In this document: in pieces, positions 42,807 through 55,829 of the stretch
How the letters are laid out: every line of letters begins with the position of its first letter
Numbering within the stretch: position 1 is the first letter of the stretch
Origin: Paraphaeosphaeria minitans
Lineage: Eukaryota > Ascomycota > Dothideomycetes > Pleosporales > Didymosphaeriaceae
Assembly (NCBI GenBank): GCA_015832175.1
Contig: WJXW01000008.1
Coordinates: forward strand, 1,178,001 to 1,242,000
DNA: 64,000 nt
Reading direction: 5' to 3'
Notes under the pieces: model-generated
Databases searched by the model: none
What the model saw: only the letters and a program-made list of their open reading frames with translations
Told to the model about the DNA's origin: nothing
Made by a program: the position numbers and the translations under genes

Positions 42807-44754
42807 TCAAAGCAAGACATCTAGGTTACTCCAGTTCGCAACCAGAGGCATACTGTGCGTAAAAAAGTTGTGAGCAGACCCTTGATGCAAACCATACCAC
42901 TGGCCACTGGAAACGCTGTGCATCTGGCTGCCGTCCGAGAGACCATGCATTCGGATACTGTCAGGGAGGCCATGCATGTCGCTGCTGTTTGGTAGATAGG
43001 GTTCAAGCGCACCGCCAAGCGCGACATTATGTGGTACTACCAGTCCGCAAGTAGCAAAGTCGTTGGGGACATAATAAGATTGAATTGTCTCGTATGGAAG
43101 GTCGATTGAGCGGTGTGGAGCCACATTAATCAGAGGCTGGCTTATACCAAAGGCGAGATGTGGTTTTGAATCGCCCTCATACAGACGATCCATCGAGTGG
43201 TGGTCAACAGCCGAAACCATAGGCGCATCCGAGGTCGGAGTGGGCGGCTGGTAGAGAGGTTGAGTTGCAGCAACTTCTGAGGTAGGTGGGGGTTCGTCAG
43301 GAACAGGGCTTGGAACTATCCTAACGTCTTCGGTGTACTTGATTGTCAAGTCGAAAGGCGGCGACAAAGAGATTGGCCGAGCAGCTTCTTTGTCCGCCTC
43401 TGTCTCAGCACTATCGTCATTGTATAGGAATCCCTCTTTCCTTGGTAGGCGTAGACGCTTGGATCTAAGCCGGTATTCGGGTAGAGGAATAGCCTGCCAG
43501 GAGACCTGCTTCCCGCAGCCAGGAGCCTCGTTCCCAGAGCCCTCATAGAGGTTATACTGAGCAACGTAGTCTTCGTGAGACTTAGCAATATTAAATAAGC
43601 TAGGCCATAGTTAGTATTTAGTGTTTGCCGTGGTTACTAGTGGTTTACCTAGGGAGTATGACCTCCAATGCGCGTTCCTTCATAGCTTCATTGTACTCAG
43701 CAGCCCGGGCCGACGAGACTATTTCTTTGGACGAGATAAGGTAAACAGCGTCGGTTTCGAGTAGGCGGATCCAAGAAGGATATTTCTGCTTACTAGCCTC
43801 TTTATCGATACGACGGTGGATCAGCATAATATCAACAGCTAGAGGTATTAGGTCTGTTAACAGTAAGCAAGTGCCGGTAGGTGTACTGCAAGCTATACTT
43901 ACGCTCCAGTCTAAGATGTGAAGGCTCAACGTAGGGTACATCAACCGGCCACCACGGAGGTTTCGATTGGTCTGGGCAGGTGTCGGAGTATTGATGGTAG
44001 GGCCCGTACTTCTTCTGACGTTTTGGTTCTAATCTCTTTACCCAAGCAGTCACTATATCGCGTAGTGGCTTCATAGTTAGCTCGCGAAAGCGCGCTGTGT
44101 AGAAGTTCTTCAGCGAATCGACGTCCCCAATACTGAACGACGTGGTGATGTTCGCAGTGGATTCACCTTCCTCGTTAGCATACTGGGCGTCATGATGGTC
44201 TCGATTGTGAGTGCGCTGCCTCTTTCGGCTGGGCGGCTTTCTTGACAAAACCGCCGCAGACGAACGACATGCTGTCTCTGCAGCATCTGGTTAGCTCTAG
44301 TTATGCCTGAGGTATGATTAGCTCACCTGTGGCTTGGGTCTCGCGCGACTTTCCGGTATCCTGAGGGAATGGGGGTGGGGTGGGGGCGGCCACATCCTCG
44401 TAGAACAAGTGCTCGAAGCCCGAGATGGGTTTGAAAACGGGCTCTTTGCGGCCGTTGACCGTTAGAAAACCCAAGGGAATGCGCGACTTGAGCAACGCCG
44501 GCGCTTCGTCGCCTGCCTTGACCGCGCGAGACTCTGCCGCGCGCTTCGTGTCCTTGACTGATTAGCAATGGGGGCGGGCCGATGGCCGATGACGTGCGCT
44601 ACCGGGCATGTAGGCGAGGGTGCCGGCACAGTGGATTGCGGGCAGCGAACGCTGACACGTCTACTATACGTACCGACCGTGGGGAGGAGGATGGGGTGGC
44701 ACGCCATGAACTTACCGGCGGCACATAATCCGAGTTCTGCGCGATCGAGAACAT
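42807..44754 (-). CDS. DUF2841 / YDR124W-like helical-bundle protein (hrmA-associated-cluster family)
   Basis: Five exons: 44754-44716, 44552-44327, 44277-43903, 43853-43649 and 43599-42807; total 1638 bases, 545 residues, all phases agree. Three introns are 49 bases with GTGAGC, GTAAGT and GTAAAC donors; the first (163 bases) is less sure, so the start may be elsewhere. The diagnostic domain spans exon 3-4: LKNFYTARFRELTMKPLRDI, VTAWVKRLEPKRQKKY, then KPPWWPVDVPYVEPSHLRLE, matching the family described from Aspergillus fumigatus hrmA-associated subtelomeric clusters and yeast YDR124W. The N-terminus has KSRKRQR-like basic runs; the last 200 residues are Pro/Ser-rich and disordered. Family function is not established; in A. 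fumigatus the cluster affects colony morphology. Confidence 0.75.
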
Positions 44755-47100
44755 CTCGGCGTTAGATGAGGAGCTATCACAGAAGGATGGCGTATACAAA
44801 GAATAGAATCTTGAGGGTTGAGGGGGCTGTCGGCCTTAAAGAGAGGTCCGTACCTAGATTGGATCAAGACGCGCTCAACGTTTGCGGTTTTAACAATCTC
44901 TAGCCCTAGCCCTCTAGAGCCGACCCTGTACTGAGATTACAGGGTACGTGAGCGGCGACAGGAAAGATATGCATGACAGGTTTGACAGTGCCTCATTGGT
45001 CACTTGCATCAAGGATACGGCTGAGTTCCCCGATTCGCTAATGCCCCCTAACCCGCAACGTCGCACTCTGTGTTGCACAGCGTGATAAGCTGCAGCTACT
45101 GCTCCCATGTTCCCTGCGTCGGGGAAGGATGAATAGTGTTTGGCTCCAACGTCACGCCGTACTGTGTTGGAAAGATGGCCGAAGTCAAGCACACAAATCA
45201 ATGCATACCTTGCAAACACTGCAGATGTGACCGCAGCGACGACCGCAAAATCAAAACTTCTGCGTATCAAACATTCCTCTCACTTGCCTTTCCTCCATCA
45301 ATCTCAAGTTTAACTACAGTATTTCGGTATTGCTGCCTAATCACGTCCGCTCTTCACATCGCCCCTCAGATCCACACCAGGGGCAAAGAGCGACCGCAAA
45401 TATCGTCGAGCGGGCAGATATCAGGTCAAATTCCCAAACCCAATATCGTCTGATGTCGATGTGGAATTTGTACGCTCGGCTGCAAGTTTAACTGCATTTC
45501 AATTCTCGTACTGCTCACAGTTGAAACGGATCTGTCATAGATCGACGGTGAATTTCGTAACGCCCGTTTTCGTTCCATTTTCCGCTACCGGCACGGCTCG
45601 CCCGTTTCGACAATTCCGGGCCCGTTTTCAAAGAGTCCTGGACAGACATTAATGGCTCCCAGCAGTTCTGTGACACCACATTGCACATCGTTTGAGGGGA
45701 CATGCATCCCGTGCCACGTCATCTCCTTCTTTCGAGCCGCTAGAGAAAGTGTGCAGGTCGTGTGGGATATGCTGGCAGAGTGTGTAGAACCAGTGCCCAT
45801 GCTAGGGCACGGACAGTCCCACACATACATAACACGAGGTTAGTCACTTGATCCACTTTCCTGTCACGATGTTCTGCGCGGTAGATGTGCTCAGGGATGC
45901 AGAGGTGCTGGCAGAAAGGAGGTCAGAGAGTGACGTCGTAGCGAAGTCTTAAACTAAGCCCCAAGCTCGGTACTGTCCGGACAGATCATGACGAATTAGT
46001 AGAAGCTGCGGGTATAGCTTCGCCATTCTACCGTTTCTATGGTCGAGACATACCATCAAGTTAGCCAAGGTGCCTCTGGTCAGTCCAAGCGCTGCTTTTA
46101 GGGTTGTCCAGCCGCACAGTAAGATCCTGTCTCGCATGAAGGCTTCGACACAAGTAGGCGTAGGCGGCGTCTTGTTCAGATGGCGACCACTCCCTGCGTA
46201 GGTGGCGGTGGTGTATGCCGCAGTGGCAATATTTATCGGGCGTCAAGCCGGGGTTCATGTTTCTGCAAGGCAGACACAGCCTGAACGCAAGGTCAAGGTT
46301 GTGTTGCAACCCATGAGCAATTCCCTTGCCGGTAGCGACAGCCTGGACGCATACCCGGATAGGCAAAGATCGAAACACCAATGAGCCAACCAGCTTCCTC
46401 TCGGCAAGCTCAATTCCAATGCAGCTCTCATGCTCGTCTCATCTACCCTAAGAAGGTACGTGTGACAGTGAATGCATCGCTCATTCTATCGGCGTCTCCG
46501 ATACCGCCACGAAGCTAGGCTAGCTGCTGCATAGTAACGTTAGTAGAACCACGAAGACTTAGTTCAGAGATGTTGGACGCATTCAAGATAGGCTCGAACG
46601 AGGGAGCATTGAACTAGCTGCGGCACTGGGATGAGTAAAAATAGGTGACTAGGAACGCATGGAAGATACACAGAGAAGCTACATTAACGTTACTAATTAT
46701 TGATATTGAAGTTCGTCTGCTGTGCACAACCAGGGATGTTTACGCAAACGAATGGGGCCGCAATACGTGATAAGGATGTCTGCTCTCCGTTCTTCAGCCC
46801 CACAAGCTGCGAGGAGCATGATATAGCACCAATCCCTGACTGATTACATAACGCCATCAAGCGGCTTTGATCACATGCGAAAACACAAGGTGACACTTAT
46901 AGAAAGGCCAAGATATGACGCAGTAACCCGTCCAACGCTTAACAAGGCCCGTGCAGCAATTATCGTGCTGTCGGCGGTCTTCTTCTTAGTTCTAATGATG
47001 GTTCACTTCTCAGGGCGAGTCGACTAATCCAGCGTTCGGGATAAGAAAGGATGAAGCAGCAGGTGCAGAGAACCTGTGCCGAATAACATGCCTGTACAAA
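44755..47100. other. Mostly gene-free, two TAACGTTA palindromes
   Basis: Minus frames at 45949-46381 give partially coding-looking text (MRDRILLCGWTTLKAALGLT) without a supported gene. A hydrophobic minus-strand stretch near 45250-45190 (AVFARYALICVLDFGHL) is isolated. TAACGTTA occurs at 46535 and 46685. Confidence 0.35.
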
Positions 47101-47913
47101 TTAGCAGACCATGACCAGGTGAGTTGGCTCGCTCACCAACATAATCATCCATCGATGGCGAAAGCTTGCTTCATTGCGCGCTAGGAGAATAGTCAAGGCC
47201 CCGGCGCCGACACAGGCAGTCATAAGGGCGATGATATTCGTGACAATGACCGCCACAAACAGATTCCTCATGCTTCGGTTCAGGCTACCTCTGGAGCGTT
47301 GATGTTCACGGCGTCTGGAGACCCCAAACCAAGCCATAAAAGCCGCTTCAGCAGCGATTCCGATGAGAAGCACCAATTCGTACGTCATTGGTGCAATTCC
47401 GTGTCTGTTGGCTTTAGTATGCGTATGTGAAGGCAACGATATACTTACACTTTAAGATATATGACGCCGTCGAGTACGACTGAAGGTACCAGCGCTACGT
47501 ATATAACAAGCGGCCACCAAGTATCTGAGAGGATAGGTTGAAGCAGGCGTGTGGACTGAGTGGTCAGCGCTGCTGATGGGAACAAGCCAAGGTCTTACAT
47601 TTGTGCATGCCATGATTTGTAGAGCCCAGGTGATGCCTGACTCTATCCAGTCAAGGCGGTAGTGGATGATTGCTGCGATCTCAAATGATAGGAAACCGAC
47701 TTGAACAACGGTCAAAAACACAAGAATGCATTGTCTCCCTCTCATGGCACCCTCAACACGTCTGATAGCCATACAGTCGCGGTACATGACCGCAGTACTG
47801 AGCATCAATCCAACGATGAACAGGACGAGGGTAGCAATAAGGAGGCTGTTGGCCATAATGAAGATGAGTGATATATATCCCTCAAAGGCGATGGCTCTAT
47901 ATGAAAGACCCAT
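47101..47913 (-). CDS. Multi-pass integral membrane protein, three exons, 241 residues
   Basis: Exons 47913-47599, 47555-47449 and 47404-47101 (315, 107 and 304 bases) join in phase; introns of 43 and 44 bases carry GTAAGA and GTAAGT donors and GCTGACCACTCAG and CCAACAG ends. Hydrophobic helices: YISLIFIMANSLLIATLVLF, ILVFLTVVQVGFLSFEIAAI, WWPLVIYVALVPSVVLDGVI, LVLLIGIAAEAAFMAWFGV and LFVAVIVTNIIALMTACVGA. The loop after helix 4 is basic (RRREHQRSR), which suggests a cytosolic side. No signal peptide. Family not recognised; a further N-terminal exon is possible because the region upstream is Ser/Arg-rich and open. Confidence 0.6.
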
Positions 47914-49792
47914 CTATACTTGTCAGCGGTTCCATCGGCTCTAGACAGACTGCTGGTTTGTGTGCAGGGGCTGCGGAAGGCACTGCCTTGACGGGGGGAA
48001 CGGAGGCTATCGCCGTTTCGGCTCACCTTGCGTGATGAGGTTTGAGAAGATGCTTGCCGTACAGCCTACGTCGTCACCTCTGCTTTCTAGCCGCCACGGA
48101 GAGCCCATGCAACACCTCCGCCGAAACACCATGGCGCGACTAGTAGGCATGACCCTACAGCTGCAGACGGAGATGCGTCAATTCCTTAGCGGTATGAAGG
48201 GTTACTTGGCTAGCCAATGAGGCGCCCTCAGAAGGGCTCCAGCACTTGAACGGCGGTGTCTTGTTATTTCGTGAGTTTGGAACAGAAGCCATGGAAGGAA
48301 GATAGAGTTGACCAGCTGATATGGTCTATCGGCTTGCTCTGTGAGAGGTTTCGTTCAAACTGCTCTCGCTAAGGGGGAATGACATAGAGTCGGGATGGTC
48401 GGGTGTGTAGAAGCTGCCCAGCTCGTCACGCCGACACTTTCAGCTGAGCTTGATTCCGGGAACGCGGCGCCGCTGCGTTCAAGAGACGCCGGTAAGGCAT
48501 TCTCGAGAAATCGGCAACCCTTTCTGGGCACTCGTTCATCATGCAAGCTGCCTGATAGGATGGGAGCTCCCTGGCTCGTTCATTAGTGAACGCTATTGAA
48601 ACACTGGTCGATGGCAGTGCTGAGGGTGGATCCAAAGGGCCTCGTCGAGTACAACAACTTCACTGTGGAGGCGATTGCATACGAGCAAGGTGAATACACT
48701 GTAGGTTAGAGGAAGCTCGATGCTTTGGGTATGCGCTACGCTCCGACTCTGGTCTGAGATACTGGGCGACTGGGAAAGTAAGGGGGATGGTCATGTAAAG
48801 CAATCATAGCTTATCGTGCAGGACACGGCTCGGTGACAGCATTCGAGTCTCTGCCCCTTGCTGACCGGGGTATGACGTGAAAACCAGGGTGCAGAAGTCT
48901 ATTATCGAGCAATTCGAGAGATGCCCGCTGCATAGGCAACGATATCGTCACATATGCTCGATAGCCGCTCTTGACTCCGGGGTCCGAGTAACATGAATGA
49001 CCCTGCAGCTGCAAATCGGGTTGTAACTAGCATCTCGTCAGCGGTGTGGAGTGGTGCGTGGTTTGTCACTGAAATACTGTCACAAGTGCTCTAGCTCTGC
49101 GACTGAGGCATTTTGATACTTCATAGGGTTGAAGAGGGAGGCCGCCGGAAGGGGTCTGCCCAGCCTGATGAATACAGCCGCGACCTCAGACGGAATGTAA
49201 TGACATTCCAGTGTCATTTTAGCTGGCTTGGCTGCAAGCTTATTATTTAGGGCATGGCTCGGAGAGAGGTTTCAGCCACCCTGCTTCTGCTGGCCTGGGT
49301 ACGGCATGAAAAGCAGGATGGCGATGAGCAGTACTTACGAATAATCGCGTTGGCGCTCTCGGAGAAAGTCTGTCTCAGGATGGGGCGCTTCTGTCACATT
49401 GCAGACGACGGCAGGGCAGTATCAGAGGATCTGCACCCCTTTTGCGGACTAGATGATCATGCGGAGTGTCTGGTAGGCCGAGGGGATCACTGGCTCGTCA
49501 TGCCGAGGACACACTCGTCAGTGGCAGTGCTGTAGGGTGGGTGGTGGAAGGAAGGTATATAAGATCGCATGTCCCTGCCGAGATGTTAGCCATCTGTCAC
49601 TCCGAAGCTTCACTTCCACTGAACCTTTGACCAAAAAATTTTGCACGATCAAGCTCACTCGTTTGCCCGCCTTAACCTTCGCATCCATAAACCTCCTTAT
49701 CTGGAGATTGCGTACTCCTATTCGTATAGCGTTAGTCCGTCTCTTCCAGCTTTCTCGTGGCAGTGCTGACGAGTTAGCTACGCTTGTGGACC
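47914..49792. other. Gene-poor DNA
   Basis: Short frames only. Phrases such as GGCTCGTCATGCCGA and GGCAGTGCTG recur near 48420-48620 and 49490-49530, hinting at an old local duplication. Confidence 0.3.
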
Positions 49793-50254
49793 ATGCCTGA
49801 GCAACCCACGGAAAAACGTGTTGCCGAAGTGCGCACGCCCTATTCGCGTTACGATAATGAGATACCTTCCTCATATAAGATTAATAACAACAAGGTCTCG
49901 AGCACAGGCTATTCCGGTGACGAAGGTCCTCTATTCGCTCTGATGGTGTTGGATATCCCCGATAAGATCGCGGAACAAGAGGCGGTAGCATTTTCGTTCG
50001 AAGCCGAAGCAACAACCTGTCTACTTCCGCAAGAAGTGTCCAGTAATCGACAAGAGTCACCAATGAAAGATGAGGCAGATAACGGAACAGCAGAAGAGGA
50101 GCGCACTAAGCCTAGGGATCCCGACGAAACGATGCTGGTGTACCCGATCGTTGTGCGCAATCGCCCGAGATCCGGATCCTCCACCTGTTCGGCAAACGCT
50201 ATGGGATGCCAAATACAAGGCTTGATGCGACTTGCATGGTCCATCCGGCCTTGA
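49793..50254 (+). CDS. Hypothetical acidic protein, possibly incomplete
   Basis: The ATG at 49793 gives MPEQPTEKRVAEVRTPYSRY, followed by a polar, acidic stretch (KDEADNGTAEEERTKPRDPD). The frame ends at 50254, but in the next frame a further coding-looking stretch runs to about 50370 (LSTADLEALETKEASTPDLV), so a missed intron or indel is likely after about 50190. No family or motif recognised; predicted largely disordered. Confidence 0.4.
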   Translation: MPEQPTEKRVAEVRTPYSRYDNEIPSSYKINNNKVSSTGYSGDEGPLFALMVLDIPDKIAEQEAVAFSFEAEATTCLLPQEVSSNRQESPMKDEADNGTAEEERTKPRDPDETMLVYPIVVRNRPRSGSSTCSANAMGCQIQGLMRLAWSIRP

Positions 50255-50699
50255 CACTGAAGACAGCTTTCCACCGCCGATCTGGAAGCATTGGAGACGA
50301 AGGAAGCGTCAACACCAGATCTCGTCGTCGATAACGAAACCATAACGTCAAGTACAATTTTGACTAGCTGAACACCAGATCGGCAGAAACATCTGTCGCT
50401 TGAACCAGATACGCACGATGTCGAAGGCTACCGCTTCGTTGCGAATGAATAGGTTGAACCGGATGTCACTGCTAGGCAGGTCAGCCCGATCAAGGTGGTA
50501 GTTGGTTCCCCCATTCAGCCTTAGCTCACCTAAGAAGCGGTTCAACACTCGTTGCGATATGGTGGAGAGTACATCTTAGTATCGTACTGTATCAAATTTA
50601 ATTTCTGTGCCCTCTTCGGCTTAGGGAACATATCGTGTGCAGCCGGTTGGGACTGCTTTGGTCTTCTAAGGTTCAGCAACAGAGTTTTGAAGATTATGT

Positions 50700-51310
50700 G
50701 TACTTACAATAGATGAGAGCCGTTTCTAGTCTCCACGATTGTATATGGGTGCAAGATCAGGGACCCCGAACGGCAGGCGTTGTGACTGGCGCGAGCTATT
50801 CCTGTCGGCACCTGTCTATGATTGGCTGTAGGTTGAGTAAACGTAGTTCGCGGTTCAGAGCCATTCTTGGGCCCTCGGCTAAAAATAGGCGCAGATGTCA
50901 CTGTTCCAAAAGCAACCTGGCTTTCGGAAGATTGTAGACAGATCTTTAGCAAATCTAGCCTGCTCGTGAGAGGTGTGGGATGTATCGTATAGTAGAAATA
51001 AACTGTAAACATCGTCCAAGGTTACGGTCAGTAGCCCCTGGTTGCACTCCGTCATGGATTGATACTGCAGCTTGTCCGTAGCGAATAATGCCTAACTTGG
51101 CGACGTTACTCACCATTTGCGAAAATAAGCAATACCATTAACGTTAGCCATGAATTACTAACGTCACTCAAAGTGTTGGCCTTCCAATATGAGGTTGTCG
51201 CACTCGCTAGAGTTATGTTACAAAGACTGACTAATTAGACATGGTGACATCACCACAGACGGATCGGATAAGGAAACAAACCTTTAAAATGCTCTAACGT
51301 TACGAGATGT
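50700..51310 (+). repeat. Inverted repeat B, left copy
   Basis: This segment matches the reverse complement of about 56715-57345. Shared marks include TGTACTTACAATAGATGAG at the outer end, the conceptual peptide DQGPRTAGVVTGASYSCRHL, and CATGGTGACATCACCAC toward the inner end. The left copy carries more stops than the right. Confidence 0.85.
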
Positions 51311-52989
51311 GACGGCAAGCACAAATTCCGCACATTAGGGCGGTTCAATCTTGTCTTCTAATTTACACTTGAACACTCGGAAACTGAAAAATGGAATGGC
51401 AACCGTGTATGTGGACTTGCCCTACTGTCTCAGCAGTCATTGGAGGGAACACGCTATCGGCCATCCTAAGATGACTTAGTGGCAGTTGACACCACCAATG
51501 ATGTTTGTGGAAGGAGTCTCCCCGCATGACTTGCATAGGACTGGGCGGCAATGGTATAGCTCTGAGGAGAACCGATGATGAGAATGACTATGTCATGTCC
51601 ATGCATCACGTGAGTTAACCTCGTAAGTGGCTGGGTGCTCAAAGAGATAGTGCTGGAAGCATATTGAGGAAATTAGAGTGAACAATTGAAGAGGGGCAGG
51701 GCGAGGTTTATATACTTCGCTGTGAAGCCCCTTGTCCTCCTACAGAATTTACGATTTCGTATTCTGAGTTTAACGTTAGAATTTTAGAATTGAAAAATCA
51801 ATTTCCAGAACGAGGATCCCTATTCATAGAAACATCGGTACTATCAGCGCCCGTAATTAAGCGCCCTTACGCGACGATTTAACCATGATTTATTTGCTAT
51901 GCCTCCTGCTCATGTCATGAAACTACGTGACGTACGTTCACGTGATGCCATCCCGGATCGGACTTACTAAGTCCAGATAGTAAGGGGTTATGGACAGGAC
52001 CGAATTCTTTGCTCCTTGTACTACGTCTTTAATATGATCTCAAATTCTCGGTTTGTTACCTTCATCGAGAATCATTGCGGAGTCGATTTCGCAAATGAAC
52101 CCTGACATGCTGCTTGATACAGTACGATCAGCCTCCAAATAGCAGCAGCACTCAAATTAGAATTAGATTACCCGCAAGCAGATCGGATATAGCAGGCGTA
52201 CGGTGTCTGCCTGGCCGCATACTATGGTCTGGCGCCGCCGGATTTGCTTCACAGATAGAGCCGAGAAATTACATATATTGAGCCCTTGGAAGGAGCAGGC
52301 GTAGCAAGGACGGCTTTCCGCAGATCACTTCTGAGCTGATGTCTGCTGCATCGACAAGACCACTGACGATGAGATTCCATGTGTCGCTTCTAGCGGAGAG
52401 AGGTTAAAAGAGTCGACGCAAGGTCTTGCTGTAGCAGAACGTCACTAGCATTTCCAGAGGTTTCGAGCATGGTTTCTTGCGGGTCTCTTTAAGACACCTA
52501 ACTTAGTAGAAATCACGATTGATTGATTGTTTGTAGCTGCTCGATCTCAGCTGACGCGTCCTGGATCGTTGCTGATCCGCTCCACCCCGCTTCACCCTCC
52601 TTCATAGGAGCCAGCGCTCCCTGCTATTATCTGAATTCTATCAATGGCTATGTGGATGGTCCTTCAATTTTCGTTTTCTTCCGGTTTGTGTATCCACATA
52701 TAAGTTATGCCATAGCCGAAGCCGTACTGTTAAAGAAGTACACCCCACGATGCGCCGCTCCGACAGAAGGTCGCGAAGTTACGTACTAGGAGCTGCCAAT
52801 CAACTTGTGTCTGATGCAGATTAAATTCACACTTGAGATCAGAGGCGCCGCAGCAAGGCGCTTGCCACCTTCGGCCCAACGATTGGCTAGGTCTCAGAAT
52901 CAATAGTGTCTTCGCCGTCTGGGGTGCTGAGACTCGGTTGTCTGTTCCACGATATTTCCACCCAAATCAGCGAAGTTAGGAAATGCGTG
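51311..52989. other. Gene-free repeat-rich DNA
   Basis: Contains TAACGTTA at 51771 and a decayed repeat phrase near 51800 that resembles 35535. No supported gene. A plus frame at 52523-52789 lacks family match. Confidence 0.35.
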
Positions 52990-53995
52990 AATATTAGCGT
53001 TCTGTTGTTCTTTTATTGCAACGCAACTTCCTCAAATGTATCATCTTCGGCTGAAAAATCTGACTTACAAGGCTGGTTCTCAATCGAGCGCCGCATGTGC
53101 TCCAAATCAACCCAGTGTTCCGGTATCACGTCGGCGCTTACCTTTGGCCAAGGTTCAATGAGAGTCATTTGCGGCAACTTGCTTATTACCATTGGTGGCT
53201 TGCTGTGCCGCTGTTTGCCTTGAGGCCGTCTTGAACGAACCCCTCGGGTGCTGTGCTTAACTGCGCCCTAGGCATACTCGATACAGTATAGTTGCCACAC
53301 AATTGGGGCTTTCGGCGCCCGACGTGGGCTCCATCCTGTACGCACATTGGTCGCTTGTATGGCGTGCTATGTCTATTTTAGGCCCTCGAGACAAGGCGCT
53401 TAAAAGAAGGTACCAATTACAGTTTTCGGGCCTAGATACCGCTCCTGCATCACAGTGATCACGATTGGGGTATTGCAGAAACCAAATCTCGATTCTCCAT
53501 TTTCGAATTTCGCATGCTAGCTTTTGATTCTGCACTTTTCGCTCGAAAGTCTGACAAGGTCTTTGCAAACATGAGGTCATGGTCTGACTCGTTAAACAGC
53601 TTGGCGGCTACTCATTCGGGCGCCGTAGACACCATCCGCTGTTGCAGGGACAGACGAACAAATCATCGAGCAAGCTAACATGAGCTGCCCATCGAACTCA
53701 GCAACATTTCATCTAATGGCGACGGCGACACGAAGTAACGATAGAGCCCAATCACCTTTCTATGGCTTTCCTGGTCAGCCCATCGCTAACCGACAATGTT
53801 TGCTACATGCCGCATCGACAAGCCCACAGGCAGGAAGACATGTCCTAAAGTATACGCGCCCTCACGTTGAGGCCAAGATATGCTCAGTGGGTTGCGCCTC
53901 CGGATTGCTGCGATGGATGCGATGTACGCTCTGCCGCCTCCGAGGAACGCTTGGAGTGGCTACAGCGGCCAAGGCATTAGTGGGCTGCGTGTCCA
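52990..53995 (+). repeat. Dispersed direct repeat C, copy 1
   Basis: About 52990-53615 matches 58490-59275, and 53855-53995 matches 59285-59480. Shared marks: TATGGCCAAGGTTC-like sequence, GGCCGTCTT followed by GAACG, CATCACAGTGATCA, TTTTCGAATTTCGCATGC and GGTCTGACTCGTTAAACA. The 240 bases between the two blocks are absent from the other copy and may be an insertion. All frames are broken; differences are largely transitions. Confidence 0.85.
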
Positions 53996-55829
53996 CTATA
54001 CCGGGAACGACACAGCTCCACGAGAGCAATGCTACGCTCGAGCGCGCCGTCAGATCTACTGAGCATGAGAGCTCTCTCGCGAATCTCTTCAGACCTTGTC
54101 GGGTGTGTCGAAGGGCACCACTCCTTCGACGAACCCACTCCCCTTCTTGATATCGACTCGGCAAGGACTCCATAGCGATCGAAGCCCGTGAGCTTAACGC
54201 AGCGAACCCAGGTTGCTAGCGAGAACTTTGAGATTGGAATTGTGCTCGTGAAGCGAGGCTTACCGGGCTGACGATCTCCGTATGAAAGCGCTACCAGGCT
54301 AGAAGAATCTGAGGGAGGTCAGCGAGAACACGATAATGTTCGGTCAATTGAGTAAGGAAAGTTGGATTCAGTATTTCGATATCTAAACGGAATAGCAGTT
54401 ACGTATGGTTTCGAAGATTATACCAATGCGTTGTGAGCGTTTTTATGGTGATCTAATCACAGGTCCTCGGAGACTATCTGAGAGACGTGAAATGGCTAAA
54501 TGCCTCACTCACCTGTCAGAAGGACACTGGCGGTTGGGTGGCCGTGTTCGGTTTTGTTGTATCTTCACGGAATACAATACGGCACGAAGAAGCAATTCCA
54601 CAAGTGCGTCACGGAGTTGCCGAGTGCGCTAGCGTTGTTACGGCTTAGAATGCAAGCCTCCTCATCTCGTCGCTTATAAGTCCCCCATTCTGGAAGAATC
54701 GAACGCATGATTGGCCCATGCAGACGCCGACGTCCATTTTTCCAGTGATACGGTAATTTGAGAGACGGCCAATAGCGTCCAGCTTGACCACCGACGCCCC
54801 GTCAGCTCGTGCATGGGTCGTGCCCATAAATTTTGTCGGCGAAGTTAAGCTCCTATTGTAGCCACCTTAACAATAACATGAAGCTCTCTCACTTTTTTTT
54901 CCTGCTTAGTGCGAAGATAGCTGAACGAGACTGAGCTGCTGTCGGCCTAGTCTCGGCGACCGCCGGTAGCGCGCCAAGGCTAAGACGTGGTGTTTACGCA
55001 CTTCGGCGAGGCAGCGGGTACACTGTGCTCCAGCCGTGCTCCAGCCGTGCGCCACTCGCTCGCTCTGTTGCTAGCATAGGGCGTCGGTGCTCTCATTGCG
55101 AAATGCCGCTAATGGACTCACATAATTCGTAGTTGAAGCATGGCACGTTCCGTAGATGCTTTCTCCGCGGGTTCGGATTCTCTGCGCAAGGAAGAGCTCG
55201 GGAGCCTAGTAATCTGCAATGAAGCTGTAGGGCTTGAAAGAAAAAATATTCACTAGTCAGGCCCTATGATATCGATGAACATGTACAGATCCGAAGCCTT
55301 GGCCTCATGTTCGACCGTCTTCGCACAAACCAGCTTTGTGATCACAGGATTGGTGTGGGCAAAGATTGGCGACTAACTTGGTCAAGACCTTGTGGCGGAT
55401 CCCGAACGGCAAAACTCTGGCAAGCTGAACGATCGTGCATGCAGGCTGGATTCGCATTATTCAATATATTTGAAAAAGCAGTGTAGCAATCGGTCGGTAA
55501 ATATCAACACAAAGCAAGCCTTCTCAAAACTAGCAGGGTCAGCCGTGGAGAAGTGCACAAGGTGGTGATCACCTTCGTAGCACTACGAGTATATATAGTT
55601 GGCCAGACATGACCGTGAATCCTGTCTTGCTCACACCGCTGGCCAACCCACACAAACACTATAGTTCATGACTTCGACTATCCTGTGCGCATGTTCAGCG
55701 TGAATTGATTATGCACCTACCAACTACATTTTCACTCTACACGATACCGAGACCCCCCTCTCCACGAAAAATTGAGCGGCACAAAGCAACACTTCCCACC
55801 TCGCCAAGGAACCATTTACTCCTGGCTTC
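53996..55829. other. Gene-free DNA
   Basis: No supported gene. A short duplicated phrase GTGCTCCAGCC occurs twice near 55028-55045. A T-tract lies near 54890. The 200 bases before 55830 contain the likely promoter of the next gene, with CCCCTCTCC-type pyrimidine runs. Confidence 0.35.

Noticed and set aside
53680..54150. 156-codon plus-strand frame
   Set aside because: Its middle lies in dispersed repeat C, whose other copy has no corresponding open frame.
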